DNA from: Paenibacillus sp. PCH8
GTDB taxonomy: Bacteria > Bacillota > Bacilli > Paenibacillales > Paenibacillaceae
DNA: 64,000 bases
Reading direction: 5' to 3'
NCBI RefSeq assembly: GCF_002968835.1
Contig: NZ_PKQK01000001.1
Span: forward strand, 2,914,001 to 2,978,000
Part shown: positions 48,960 through 59,400 of the stretch, one piece after another
How positions within the stretch are numbered: the first letter of the stretch is position 1
How the letters are laid out: the number at the start of each line of letters is the position of its first letter
Made by a program: the position numbers and the translations under genes
Notes under the pieces: generated by a model
The model's input: the letters and a program-made list of their open reading frames with translations, nothing else
Told to the model about the DNA's origin: nothing
Database searches by the model: none

Positions 48960-49925
48960 ATGTTATGGCATGAACTAACAATACATACCACAGAAGAAGC
49001 TGTGGAGATGATTTCGAATTTTTTACATGAAGCGGGTGCTGGAGGAGTTTCAATAGAAGAATCCGGTACTTTAAATAAAAAACGTGACACGACGTATGGT
49101 GAATTATACGACGTTCCTTTGAATGATATCCCGGAAGGCTTTGCGGTCATCAAAGGGTACTTCTCTGAAGGCACGGATATGGTAGCGTTACAGTCTGAAG
49201 TTAGTCCGAGAATTGATGAACTCACCGAATTCGAAATCGATACGGGTGAAGTTCGTTATGAGACTCGTACAGTGGATGAAGATGACTGGGCGACAGCCTG
49301 GAAGCAATACTTTAAGCCGGTACGTGTATCGGAACGTCTAACCATTAAACCAACGTGGGAAGAGTACACCCCAGAGAGTTCAGACGAGAAAATCATTGAG
49401 CTTGATCCAGGCATGGCTTTTGGTACAGGAACCCACCCAACAACTTCACTTTGCTTGCGCACACTGGAAACAGTGATTCAAGGTGGCGAAGAAGTTATTG
49501 ACGTAGGTACAGGTTCAGGCATTCTGGCCATTGGAGCTGTGAAGCTTGGCGCCAAACATGTGCTCGCGCTGGACCTCGATCCGGTTGCAGTAACCAGTGC
49601 AAGAGAGAATGTGGAACTCAATAAGCTGGAGCAACACATTACTGTGAAAGAAAGCGATCTGCTGTCCGTGCTTGGGAATCAGGACCCTGCACTTGGCGTA
49701 AAACTGCCGGTTAAGATTATCGTTGCGAACATTCTGGCAGAGATCATTTTACTGTTCGTCGATGATGTCTATAACGCGCTTGAGTCTGGCGGTATTTATA
49801 TTGTTTCGGGCATATGGAAGAACAAGGAGCAGGTTGTGCAAGATGCACTGGTGGCATCCGGATTTGAAGTGAGTGCAATCCATCGTGATGAGGACTGGCT
49901 CGCTTATGTAGCCAGAAAGAGGTAA
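48960..49925 (+). CDS. prmA: Ribosomal protein L11 methyltransferase
   Basis: Methylates lysines and the N-terminus of ribosomal protein L11. The 321-aa protein has an N-terminal substrate-binding domain and a SAM-binding Rossmann domain: ELDPGMAFGTGTHPTT near 152, DVGTGSGILAIGA near 182-194. ATG at 48960 follows GAGGAGG and matches the family start (MLWHELTI). It begins a run prmA - M50 protease - rsmE - mtaB. Confidence 0.95.
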   Translation: MLWHELTIHTTEEAVEMISNFLHEAGAGGVSIEESGTLNKKRDTTYGELYDVPLNDIPEGFAVIKGYFSEGTDMVALQSEVSPRIDELTEFEIDTGEVRYETRTVDEDDWATAWKQYFKPVRVSERLTIKPTWEEYTPESSDEKIIELDPGMAFGTGTHPTTSLCLRTLETVIQGGEEVIDVGTGSGILAIGAVKLGAKHVLALDLDPVAVTSARENVELNKLEQHITVKESDLLSVLGNQDPALGVKLPVKIIVANILAEIILLFVDDVYNALESGGIYIVSGIWKNKEQVVQDALVASGFEVSAIHRDEDWLAYVARKR

Positions 49926-49928
49926 CGC

Positions 49929-50609
49929 ATGGATTTCCTGGAACGGTTCTTTCGTTATCCGATCGATCAGCTACCGTTCTTCCTGCTGACGATCCTGATC
50001 GCATTTACGGTGCATGAATTCTCGCATGCGTATTTTGCCAACAAATTTGGTGATCCGACGGCCAAGCTACTGGGTCGGGTTACACTTAATCCGGTTGTAC
50101 ATTTTGACTTCTTGGGTGTGCTGTTACTTGTGATTGCTGGCTTCGGCTGGGCGCGTCCGGTACCGGTTAATCGGGCGAACTTTGATAAGCCGAGATTGAT
50201 GGGGACTATCGTATCTGTCGTAGGTCCTCTGAGTAATCTGGTGCTCGCCATTATTGGTGCCATTGTGTATGGTTGTCTGTTCGGATCAGGCGTACTGGGC
50301 ACCATCGAGAATGAGCGGGTGGTTACAGCACTGATGACGTTTTTACCTTTGTTCAGCATAACGAACTTTTTCCTATTTATGTTTAATCTAATTCCTCTTC
50401 CGCCATTGGATGGTTATCGTATTCTTGAAGATGTATTGCCACCGTCCCTCAGTCGCAAGCTGCAGGGTGTGGAACAATGGTCCATCTTTGTTTTCCTGTT
50501 GATTCTAGTTATCCCACCGTTGCAGGCTGTAACGATTCAACCGTTATATGTATTTGCAAATAACATGTATATGGATCTGGTAGGTCTGATTATCGAGTTA
50601 TACCGCTAG
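49929..50609 (+). CDS. Site-2 protease family (M50) membrane peptidase
   Basis: A 226-aa intramembrane zinc metalloprotease of the short M50B type (no PDZ domain). The zinc motif HEFSH is at 29-33 within a membrane helix, and the third ligand is in LIPLPPLDGYRI near 158-165. Five or six hydrophobic helices are visible. It starts 3 bp after the prmA stop. The substrate is unknown. Confidence 0.88.
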   Translation: MDFLERFFRYPIDQLPFFLLTILIAFTVHEFSHAYFANKFGDPTAKLLGRVTLNPVVHFDFLGVLLLVIAGFGWARPVPVNRANFDKPRLMGTIVSVVGPLSNLVLAIIGAIVYGCLFGSGVLGTIENERVVTALMTFLPLFSITNFFLFMFNLIPLPPLDGYRILEDVLPPSLSRKLQGVEQWSIFVFLLILVIPPLQAVTIQPLYVFANNMYMDLVGLIIELYR

Positions 50610-50748
50610 TGAACGGTCAGCAATTTGGGCTGATATACTGGTCAGATAGACATAAAAGTTGTATGATCATCTGTGGCGATTGGATTCACGCCAGCCCATT
50701 AGGGCCGGGTGAATTCAGTCATAACAGGACAGAATGGGTGGACAGACG

Positions 50749-51513
50749 ATGCAACGATATTTTGTATCTGCAGAACAGTTTAACGAACACGCTGTCATCA
50801 TCACGGGTGATGATGCACGCCATATTGGCAAGGTCATGCGTGGCAAACCTGGAGATAAACTGATTGTCAGTGACGGAAACTCCAGAGAAGCTTTAGTGGC
50901 AATTGAGAGCATCGAAACAGGTCAAGTAACGGCAAATATTGTAGAACCCCTGGCTATGGACCATGAAGCACGGATCCGCGTAACTGTGGCTCAGAGCTTG
51001 CCCAAAGGCGACAAGATGGAGACGGTCATCCAGAGATGTACCGAGATTGGGGCGGTATCCTTTGTACCTTTCCTTTCGGAACGTACGATTGTGCAATATG
51101 ATGCGAAGAAAGAAGGCAAACGATTGGAGCGGTGGCGGAAAATTGCCAAGGAAGCTGCCGAGCAGAGTCACCGGAATCGTATTCCATCCATCGAGCAGCC
51201 ACTTTCCTGGAAAGGGCTGTTATCTTCTTTTGAGGCCTATCATTTGGTATGTTATTGTTATGAGAAGGAAAACGGCAAGCAACTGAGAGATGCATTGAAG
51301 CCGTTCATCGAGCAGCTTGCACCTGATGCAAGTGCAGAAGTATTGATTGTTGTTGGACCTGAGGGTGGATTTTCCGAAAAGGAGACGATGGAAGCCGATC
51401 AGGCAGGTGCTGTATCTGTTGGACTGGGCAAACGCATTTTGCGTGCCGAGACAGCGGGCATGGCTGCACTAACTTGCGTGCTATATGAATCCGGAGAAAT
51501 GGGAGGAATGTAA
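50749..51513 (+). CDS. rsmE: 16S rRNA (uracil1498-N3)-methyltransferase
   Basis: Methylates U1498 of 16S rRNA. The 254-aa SPOUT-class enzyme begins MQRYFVSAEQF with a PUA-like domain; the trefoil-knot motifs are VGPEGGFSEKE near 203-213 and LGKRILRAETA near 229-239. The in-frame ATG at 50734 (with AGGA before it) is an alternative start. Directly followed by mtaB. Confidence 0.93.
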   Translation: MQRYFVSAEQFNEHAVIITGDDARHIGKVMRGKPGDKLIVSDGNSREALVAIESIETGQVTANIVEPLAMDHEARIRVTVAQSLPKGDKMETVIQRCTEIGAVSFVPFLSERTIVQYDAKKEGKRLERWRKIAKEAAEQSHRNRIPSIEQPLSWKGLLSSFEAYHLVCYCYEKENGKQLRDALKPFIEQLAPDASAEVLIVVGPEGGFSEKETMEADQAGAVSVGLGKRILRAETAGMAALTCVLYESGEMGGM

Positions 51514-51515
51514 TT

Positions 51516-52862
51516 ATGCCATCCGTGGCGTTTTACACCTTAGGCTGCAAAGTTAATTTCTATGATACAGAGGCGATATGGCAATTGTTCAAAAACGAAG
51601 GATACGATCAAGTGGACTTTGACGAACAGACAGCGGATGTATACTTGATTAATACTTGTACAGTGACCAATACCGGCGACAAAAAGAGCCGCCAAATTAT
51701 CCGTCGTGCCATTCGGCGCAACCCGGATGCGATTGTGGCCGTTACAGGCTGCTATGCGCAGACTTCTCCGGCAGAGATTCTGGACATCCCGGGTGTGGAT
51801 CTCGTTATCGGTACGCAGGACCGTGACAAAATCCTGCCATATGTCAATGAAATTCAGGAGTCCCGTCAACCCGTCAACGCCGTGCGTAATATTATGAAGA
51901 CTCGGGTGTTCGAAGAGATGGATGTACCGGATTTTGCTGATCGCACTCGCGCATTCCTGAAGATTCAGGATGGCTGCAATAACTTTTGCACATTCTGTAT
52001 TATTCCTTGGTCGCGTGGACTCTCCCGTAGCAGGGAAGCGAACAGCATCGTTCAGCAAGCTCATCAACTGGTTCAGGCCGGATACAAGGAAATTGTTCTG
52101 ACAGGTATTCATACGGGTGGATACGGGGATGACATGGAGAATTACGATCTGACCGATCTGTTGTGGGATCTGGATAAAGTGGAGGGCTTGGAACGAATTC
52201 GGATTAGCTCGATTGAAGCCAGCCAGATTGACGATCGCATGCTGGACGTGATTCAACGTTCGGACAAGCTGGTTCGTCACTTCCACATTCCGTTGCAAGC
52301 AGGCGATGATACCGTATTGAAACGCATGCGCCGCAAATATACGACAGAAGAGTTCTATAATAAAATGCTTCGCATTCGGGAAGCAATGCCTGATGTAGCT
52401 ATTACGACAGACATTATTGTTGGATTCCCGGGTGAGACAGATGAGATGTACCGTAATGGCTATGAGCTGATGCGGAGAATCGGTTTCTCAGAAATGCACG
52501 TATTCCCTTATTCCAAACGCACCGGTACACCAGCTGCACGAATGGAAGATCAGGTGCATGAAGAAGTCAAAAATGCACGTGTACATGAACTGATTGAGTT
52601 GTCCGAGCAGATGCAACTGGATTACGCCAAGCAGTTTGTCGGAGAGATACTGGAGGTCATTCCTGAAGGGGAAGCCAAAGGCCGTGAGGGAAGTGGCAAA
52701 TTGCACGGTTACAGCGACAACTACATTCAGCTGGTCTTTGACGGTACCATGGACATGGTCGGTAAAGTGTGCCGTGTCAAAGTGGTTGAAGCTGGTGTGA
52801 ACGAAAGTCAGGCTACACTGGTACGTGTGTTGGAAGAAAATCTCAAGTCCGCCGCGATGTAA
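51516..52862 (+). CDS. mtaB: tRNA (N6-threonylcarbamoyladenosine37-C2)-methylthiotransferase
   Basis: Adds a methylthio group to t6A37 of ANN-reading tRNAs (YqeV in Bacillus). The 448-aa protein has the N-terminal 4Fe-4S Cys set (LGCKVN, NTCTVT, GCYAQ), the radical SAM motif CNNFCTFC near 150-157, and a C-terminal TRAM domain (GKLHGYSDNYIQLVFDG). It starts 2 bp after rsmE, indicating one operon. Confidence 0.95.
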   Translation: MPSVAFYTLGCKVNFYDTEAIWQLFKNEGYDQVDFDEQTADVYLINTCTVTNTGDKKSRQIIRRAIRRNPDAIVAVTGCYAQTSPAEILDIPGVDLVIGTQDRDKILPYVNEIQESRQPVNAVRNIMKTRVFEEMDVPDFADRTRAFLKIQDGCNNFCTFCIIPWSRGLSRSREANSIVQQAHQLVQAGYKEIVLTGIHTGGYGDDMENYDLTDLLWDLDKVEGLERIRISSIEASQIDDRMLDVIQRSDKLVRHFHIPLQAGDDTVLKRMRRKYTTEEFYNKMLRIREAMPDVAITTDIIVGFPGETDEMYRNGYELMRRIGFSEMHVFPYSKRTGTPAARMEDQVHEEVKNARVHELIELSEQMQLDYAKQFVGEILEVIPEGEAKGREGSGKLHGYSDNYIQLVFDGTMDMVGKVCRVKVVEAGVNESQATLVRVLEENLKSAAM

Positions 52863-52877
52863 TCGGGCGTCAGAAAC

Positions 52878-52932
52878 AAGGATTTCATTTCCTTGGGGGA
52901 GCTTACCCGGGGAGATGAGGTCCTTCTTTTGC
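52878..52932 (+). terminator. Terminator of the prmA-mtaB operon
   Basis: A 15-bp stem (52878-52892 with 52911-52925), complete if G-U pairs are allowed, is followed by CTTTT. Confidence 0.75.
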
Positions 52933-52975
52933 AAAAAATAAGATAAACATATCGAAGCCGATGGGAGAGAGCAGA

Positions 52976-53410
52976 ATGAACAAAAAAGAAATTTCAGCAG
53001 GTGGAGTTGTCTATAGAACAGGGGAAGGCGGACAGCTTCAAATTCAGCTCATTGTAGATCGTTATGGAAAAACAACTCTCGCCAAGGGCAAGATGGAAGA
53101 TGGAGAAACCGTGGAACAGACGGCACTTCGCGAAATTCTGGAAGAAACGGGTATGGTGGGCCGCATTATAGAGCCGGTTGATATCATCGCGTATACGTAT
53201 CAGCATGCAGAGTTAGGACCTGTGGACAAGGAAGTTCATTACTACCTCGTTGAAGCGGAAAGTGGGGACCTTCAGCCCCAGATTGAAGAAATCAAGGGTG
53301 TGGATTGGTACGCTCCAGAAGAAGCGTGGTCCCTACAGCAGCAGAGCGGATATGATAATAACGATGATGTTATACGTGTAGCACTGAACAAATTGGGCAT
53401 TAACGTATAA
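52976..53410 (+). CDS. Nudix hydrolase
   Basis: A 144-aa Nudix protein; such enzymes split nucleoside diphosphates linked to another group. The Nudix box GKMEDGETVEQTALREILEETGM is complete (Gly, REILEE, Gly). The N-terminus KKEISAGGVVYR resembles diadenosine polyphosphate hydrolase-type members, but the substrate cannot be read from sequence. ATG at 52976 follows GGGAGAG; an ATG at 52961 is also in frame. Confidence 0.85.
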   Translation: MNKKEISAGGVVYRTGEGGQLQIQLIVDRYGKTTLAKGKMEDGETVEQTALREILEETGMVGRIIEPVDIIAYTYQHAELGPVDKEVHYYLVEAESGDLQPQIEEIKGVDWYAPEEAWSLQQQSGYDNNDDVIRVALNKLGINV

Positions 53411-53466
53411 CACAACGGTTAGTGTCCGGCTATCCTTACAATCTGTGGGTCAAAACAGGCATTATA

Positions 53467-54468
53467 TCAAACCACGGGTGACTTCACCGCCGGGGTGGAG
53501 ACCGGTGGTTTTTGGTGCCAGATCGGCAAGTAACAGAAAGGCAGTGCAAGCAGTGAGCTGGTGATGTTAAAAAGGGTCTGGGCATGCGCGATCTGTGCCC
53601 CGAGGTCCGCTGACAGCCAGGCCGAAGCTGCATGCAGCTGGCCGATCAGCGGCATAAAGAGAAACGCTCCCGTAATGTTCAATACAACATGGGAGGCTGC
53701 AACAAATTTGCCTGCGGAAGCTCCGCCCGCGGCAGCAATAACTGCGGTGATGCAGGTCCCTACGTTGGACCCGATCACAATAGCGATGCCGATCTCCACA
53801 GGCAATACCCCTGTGGATGCGAGCGTAATCGCCATGCTAATGACAGCTGCACTGCTGTGAATGAGGGCGGTCAGGCAGACACCTGCCAGGAAGCCCCACC
53901 ACAAACTGTCAGCCGAGCGGTCGAGAAACCACTGAAATACGCCCATGCTCCGTAGTGGCAAGGCAATGGATTGCATCACCTGAATGCCTGTCATGACGAG
54001 GGCGAATCCGGCAGCTGCGAGAAAGCTGTACTGGATGTTGAACAGCGTCCGGCGCGAGCGCTCTGGAGCTGCCAGATTGCGTTCACCTAGTACAACGAAA
54101 ATGGCCCAGCCTGTCAGCGACAGGACGAGCAGTGGCAGAGAAGCACGTCCAATCTGTAATCCAACTAGTTCTGTCGTCAGGCACGTCCCAATGTTGGTGC
54201 CCAAAATGATGCCGAGTGTGCGTCCATAGGTAATCAATCGGGCATTAGCTAGTCCAATGGTGAGCACAGTAACGGCCGTACTGCTCTGTAGCAGGGCCGT
54301 TGCCCCCGCACTGAAAGCCATGCCTTTCCATGGAGCTGAGGTAGCCCGATTGAGCCAACCTGCGAGCATCGGCCCTGCCATGCGCTGCAAGGCTGTCTCC
54401 ATCAGTTTCATGCCACCAAAAAAGATAATAAGCCCATATAACAGGGGCAATATAACATCTCTAAACAT
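53467..54468 (-). CDS. Na/Pi cotransporter (NptA/PNaS) family protein
   Basis: A membrane protein of the sodium-phosphate cotransporter family, about 333 aa, without the PhoU tail that many relatives carry. It shows the duplicated family motifs: LLQSSTAVTV and GTNIGTCLT in the first half, LIHSSAAVIS and GSNVGTCIT in the second. Eight or so hydrophobic helices are visible. Start uncertain: ATG at 54468 (MFRDVILPLLYG) is twelve bases from GGAAGGA; ATGs at 54477 and 54480 are nearer. It converges on the Nudix gene. Confidence 0.85.
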   Translation of the reverse strand: MFRDVILPLLYGLIIFFGGMKLMETALQRMAGPMLAGWLNRATSAPWKGMAFSAGATALLQSSTAVTVLTIGLANARLITYGRTLGIILGTNIGTCLTTELVGLQIGRASLPLLVLSLTGWAIFVVLGERNLAAPERSRRTLFNIQYSFLAAAGFALVMTGIQVMQSIALPLRSMGVFQWFLDRSADSLWWGFLAGVCLTALIHSSAAVISMAITLASTGVLPVEIGIAIVIGSNVGTCITAVIAAAGGASAGKFVAASHVVLNITGAFLFMPLIGQLHAASAWLSADLGAQIAHAQTLFNITSSLLALPFCYLPIWHQKPPVSTPAVKSPVV

Positions 54469-54602
54469 GAGAAACATCATTCCTTCCGTCCGGTTCCTTA
54501 ACTCATCCTATGAGTAAGTAAAGACAACCATGACAAGCCGAAGGAATTCAGAGAAAGCGAACCTCCCTCAATTCAAGTATCTTAACTGCCACACCCCAAT
54601 TC

Positions 54603-54825
54603 GAAAGATACGGTGATTCGTGCAAACGTAGCGAAGAAGACGAAATTGTTACCGAAGAAGCGAAGCGTGCGCCTAAAAGCTTTCTGAAAGAAAGCTACAT
54701 CGGAAGCATATACTATCCCCGGATTTTCCCTTTAAGAAAGGGAATCGAAAAAAATCTGGGGATAACAGCGATCAGAGGAACAATTCGTCGCCGTAGCGTC
54801 TCCTTTGCTCCAAACCTATCTTTTC
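54603..54825. repeat. Dispersed palindromic element, copy 3
   Basis: The long arms pair with small bulges (for example GACGAAATTGTT at 54639-54650 with AACAATTCGTC at 54779-54789, and GTAGCG with CGCTAC-like segments). The core (about 54653-54777) has the same three hairpins as copy 2. It fills the gap before the methyltransferase-like gene, ending about 30 bp from its start. Confidence 0.8.
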
Positions 54826-54853
54826 AACTAACTATGAAAGAAGTGGATCAACC

Positions 54854-56230
54854 TTGTCATCAGTAACATTAGAACGCAGTCGCAAAAAGCGGCTTGAACA
54901 TGCACATCCATGGATATTTAACAACGAAATTGCTTCAGTTGAGGGGAACCCGGAACCGGGAGATCTAGTCAATGTTTTGAATCATCAAGGTCGCTATCTA
55001 GCGACAGGATACTACAATCCTGCATCTCAAATTACGGTTAGAGTTGTAGCCTATCAACCTTTGGAGTTGGAACAGATGGACACTGCATTCTTCGCAGCGC
55101 GTTTCCGCGATTGCTTGCGGCACCGGGAACGCTTTGTCCAAGATGGCGAAGCATACCGCCTTGTTTATGGTGAAGCTGATTTCCTGCCCGGATTGATCGT
55201 TGACCGATTCGGTAGCGTCCTCGTTGTACAGTTGCTTACACTGGGTATGGATCGTTGTCGTGAAGCCATCGTGCAGGCACTCATTGAAGTGATGCAGCCA
55301 GAAGGCATCTATGAGCGTAGTGATGTTTCCATACGTGAACTTGAAGGTCTGGAGCAGATCAAAGGTCCGTTATATGGTGAGTGTCCGCGTCATGTTACGG
55401 TTACAGAGAACGGTTTGCTCATCAAAGTTGATATCGTGGAAGGCCAGAAGACAGGTTATTTCTTCGACCAACGCGAGAATCGTGCAGCGATCGAACCGCT
55501 CATGAAGGGTTGGGGGTACAAGAGTGGAATTATGCTACAACCGACCGAGCTGGATGGTGTTGAACAGCTGCTGCCTGTGAATAAAAGCGGCAAGGTCGTG
55601 ACCTTCCCTTATTGGGATGGTGCCACAGTGCTGGAGTGCTTCTCACACACAGGCAGTTTTACTTTGAATGCTTGCAAGTACGGAGCCAAAAAAGTGACAT
55701 GTCTTGATATTTCGGAGCATGCCATTGAGAGTGCGCGAACCAATGTGGAGTTGAACGGTTTTACCGACCGTGTCGAGTTCGTGGTTGCCGATGCGTTCCA
55801 ATATTTGCGTGAACAAGTCAAAGGTCTGGATGAACGTACTGCACGTGCGCGTGCAGGCGAACAGAAAGTAGATACATCCAAAGCGCTTGCATCTGGCGGT
55901 AAAACGTTTGATGTGGTCATTCTCGACCCTCCGGCGTTCGCCAAAACCAAATCAGCCGTCAAAGGTGCATGCCGTGGGTATAAAGATATCAACCTGCAAG
56001 GGATGAAACTGGTCAATGAGGGCGGATATCTGGTTACAGCCAGCTGTTCGTACCATATGCGTCCTGATCTTTTCCTGGATACAATAGCGGATGCAGCAGA
56101 AGATGCAGGCAAAGTGTTGCGTCTGATTGACTGGAAGGCGGCTGGTAAAGATCATCCTCAGATTTTGGGCGTAGACGAAGGTCATTACCTGAAATTTGCT
56201 ATTTTTGAAGTGCGCAGTAAAAAGAATTAA
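54854..56230 (+). CDS. RlmI-like class I rRNA methyltransferase with insertions
   Basis: A SAM-dependent methyltransferase of the RlmI/YwbD type (23S rRNA cytosine-C5). An N-terminal PUA domain (1-75) is followed by the EGQKTGYFFDQRENR motif near 196, the SAM motif VLECFSHTGSFTLNA near 258, and the catalytic DPPAFAKTK near 358. At 458 aa it is about 60 residues longer than usual, due to an insert after the QRENR motif (about 215-255) and one near 325-350. The start is TTG at 54854 with a weak ribosome site. Confidence 0.82.
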   Translation: MSSVTLERSRKKRLEHAHPWIFNNEIASVEGNPEPGDLVNVLNHQGRYLATGYYNPASQITVRVVAYQPLELEQMDTAFFAARFRDCLRHRERFVQDGEAYRLVYGEADFLPGLIVDRFGSVLVVQLLTLGMDRCREAIVQALIEVMQPEGIYERSDVSIRELEGLEQIKGPLYGECPRHVTVTENGLLIKVDIVEGQKTGYFFDQRENRAAIEPLMKGWGYKSGIMLQPTELDGVEQLLPVNKSGKVVTFPYWDGATVLECFSHTGSFTLNACKYGAKKVTCLDISEHAIESARTNVELNGFTDRVEFVVADAFQYLREQVKGLDERTARARAGEQKVDTSKALASGGKTFDVVILDPPAFAKTKSAVKGACRGYKDINLQGMKLVNEGGYLVTASCSYHMRPDLFLDTIADAAEDAGKVLRLIDWKAAGKDHPQILGVDEGHYLKFAIFEVRSKKN

Positions 56231-56266
56231 TTAAATGAACTCGGATTAAATTCAAAACGGATATTA

Positions 56267-56306
56267 AGCAAAAGTCCCCAGTGTGAAAAGCTGTGGGCTT
56301 TTTGCC
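56267..56306 (+). terminator. Terminator after the RlmI-like gene
   Basis: GCAAAAGTCCCCAG (56268-56281) pairs with CTGTGGGCTTTTTGC (56291-56305), with minor mismatches. Confidence 0.75.
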
Positions 56307-56422
56307 GTGTTTACGGAGATGATCTCCGGTTTTACCGGATAGTGGCAAACGTATGTTCCGAACCAACACAGATATGTTATACTGGGAATTAAAATCTGTA
56401 CGTGTAGTTTGGAGGATTGGAC

Positions 56423-59400
56423 ATGTCCGTTCGCTTTGTTATTGGCCGGGCAGGCAGCGGCAAAAGCTCGCTGATTACCCGGGAAATTACATCTCTGCTT
56501 CAACATGAGCCGCAGGGCAAACCTTTGATTCTCCTCGTTCCGGAACAGAGTTCATTTCGGACGGAGCAGGCATTGGTGTCTTCGGGAGCAATTAAAGGCA
56601 CCATGCGTGCAGAAGTGCTTGGCTTCCGCCGCTTGGCCTACCGTGTAATGCAGGAAGCAGGCGGTTCTGCTCGTATTCCGATCGGAGCCGAAGGGAAAAA
56701 GATGCTGCTCTATAAAGTAATCCAGCGCCGGAAGGAAGAACTGAAGTTATTTGGTGCCTCCGGCAGTCAGTTGGGTTTTATAGGGGAATTAAATGACTTA
56801 TATAGTGAGTTCAAACGTTATGAATTAGATCCTTCATCACTGGAAGAGGGGCTCTCTGGATGGGGTGCCTCATCCTCTTCACCGATTCTGGAGGACAAAT
56901 TGCATGACTTGAATCTGATATATCGTGACTACGAACAGGAATTGACTGATTTATATATTGATGATGAAGATACGCTGACAGAACTGACAGAACGTTTATC
57001 TGAAAATACATTGTTGCAGGATGCCCAGATCTGGATTGACGGGTTTCAGGGATTCAATCCACAGGAGATGAGTGTGATCGGTCAGCTGATGTTGCAGTCA
57101 TCTTCCGTGACGATTGCTCTGACATTGGATCGTGCTTATGATCATGGTGCTCTGCCTGGAGAACTGGAACTCTTCTACCCAACAGCGAGTGCTTACGCGC
57201 GACTCAAAGGAATGGCTGATGAACTTGGTGTATCGAGTGATACAACTTTGCTAGATTCAGAGAATTTACCAAGATACAAGGATCGTCCAGGACTTGCCCA
57301 TCTGGAAGCTGGTTTCGACCGCCGGATACGGTGGAATAGTCAGGGTCTTGATTCGGGTATCCAATTGGTTGCAGCTGAGAATCGCCGAGCTGAGATGGAG
57401 GGAGCACTGCGTGAGATGCGGCGCCTGGCACAACAAGAAGGTGCGCGTTACCGGGACATGGCGGTGCTTGTTCGTCAGTTGGAACCTTACGCCGACATTG
57501 CTGAACCACTGTTCAGAGATTATGATGTACCGGTCTTTCTGGATCGCAGAAGAAATGAATTGCATCATCCGTTGTCCGAATTTATTCGTTCGGCACTGGA
57601 TATTGTTCGTCGCCACTGGCGTTACGAAGATGTATTTCGTTGTGTCAAAACGGATCTGTTGCTTCCGCGTGATGGTTCCATCACTCGTGAAGATATGGAC
57701 CAGCTAGAGAATTATGTATTGGCCTGTGGTATCCACGGATACCGCTGGACGGACGGTAAACCGTGGAAGTATGTACCGAGTCTGTCACTGGAAGACAACG
57801 GACAGGACGGCCGTAGTCGAGGACGCGATCAGATGTTGTCTTTGATGGAGAATTGTCGAACAGTGATTACCGATGCCTTGGGGATTTTTGAGAAACGCAT
57901 GAACAAGGCGAAGACTGCCAAGGCACAGTGTGAGGCGTTGTACAGACTACTGGAAGATGCGGAGATTCCATGGAAGCTGGATCAGATGTCAGCTGAAGCG
58001 AAGGCTCAGGGTGACCCCGAGCGGTCGAGAGAGCATCGGCAGATGTGGGGAGCCGTACTTGATTTGCTGGATCAGATGGTAGATATGATGGGGAACGAAC
58101 GGCTGGATCTTGCGCTGTTTGCTGGCATGATCGAGACCGGATTAACTGAATTAAAGCTGGGTCTGGTCCCGCCCGCGCTGGATCAGGTGTTATTCGGCTC
58201 CATGGACCGTACACGTCTTCAGGATATCAAATACGTATTTATCCTTGGTGCAGTCGATGGGGAATTGCCCGCTGTACCCCAGGCTGATGGAGTATTAACG
58301 GAGCAGGAGAGATCATTGCTAACCGAAAGAGGCGTGGCGCTTGGACCAGGTGCAACAAGACAAATGCTGGATGAACGTTTTCTGATCTACACAGCGCTTA
58401 CATCGGCAAGCAGGCAGCTATGGCTGAGTTATCCGGTTGCGGATGATGAGGGAAAAGCATTGCTGCCATCCGAGATTGTCAGACATGTACGGAAGATGTA
58501 TGGGTTACAAGAACAACCATTACTTGCCCAGCCACCGGTTGCCGATTCGGAAGAAGCTCATTGGTCCTACGCTATGCATCCGGGTCAGAGCCTGTCCGCG
58601 TTAATCGGACAATTGCGCAGATGGCGTCGTGGGGAAGACATTTCCGAGATGTGGTGGGCAGTCTACAATTGGCATCTTTCGCGTGAGACAAGCAGACCTC
58701 AGCTGGAACAACTGCTCGGATCGATCTTTTATCGTAATAAGGCATTACCTCTTCGCACAGCTACCAGCCGTAGATTGTATGGCACAGAGGTAAGAACGAG
58801 CGTTTCACGAATGGAGCGTTTTGTAGCTTGTCCATTCTCCCATTTTGCGTCGCACGGCTTGCACCTCAAAGAACGCCAATTGTATCGTCTTCAAGCTCCC
58901 GACATTGGACAGCTGTTCCATGCTGCTCTAAGTCAACTGGCTATGCGCCTGCGCGAAGAAAATCGGAGTTGGGGCAGCTTGACGCCGGAGCAATGTCGTA
59001 AGGAAGCCGAACAAACCGTGGAGCAGATTGCACCACAACTGCAAGGGGAGATTCTGCTGAGCACCAAGCGTTACGGGTATATTTTCCGTAAATTGAAAGA
59101 TATCGTCAGCAGGGCATCCGTAATTCTGGGTGAACAGTCCAGACGTGGAAGCTTTGAGCCGATTGGGTTGGAGCTTGATTTTGGACCGGATAAACCTTTG
59201 CCGCCGCTACGTTTTGAACTGGAGAATGGCTGTGTGATGGAGATCGTGGGCCGGATTGACCGTGTGGATGTAGCAGAAGGTGAGAATGGTCTGCTCTTAC
59301 GTGTCATTGACTACAAGTCTAGCCAAACGGATCTCAAGCTGCATGAAGTCTACTATGGCCTGTCATTGCAGATGCTCACGTATCTGGATGTGCTGCTTAG

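Noticed and set aside
50609-50863. Possible 84-aa gene between the M50 protease and rsmE
   Set aside because: It runs into the rsmE coding region in another frame, has no ribosome site, and the product has no recognisable pattern.
53487-53518. Hairpin ACCAC...GTGGT at the end of the Na/Pi gene as a terminator
   Set aside because: It lies inside coding sequence and the repeat is broken by mismatches; a terminator role for the Nudix gene remains possible but weak.
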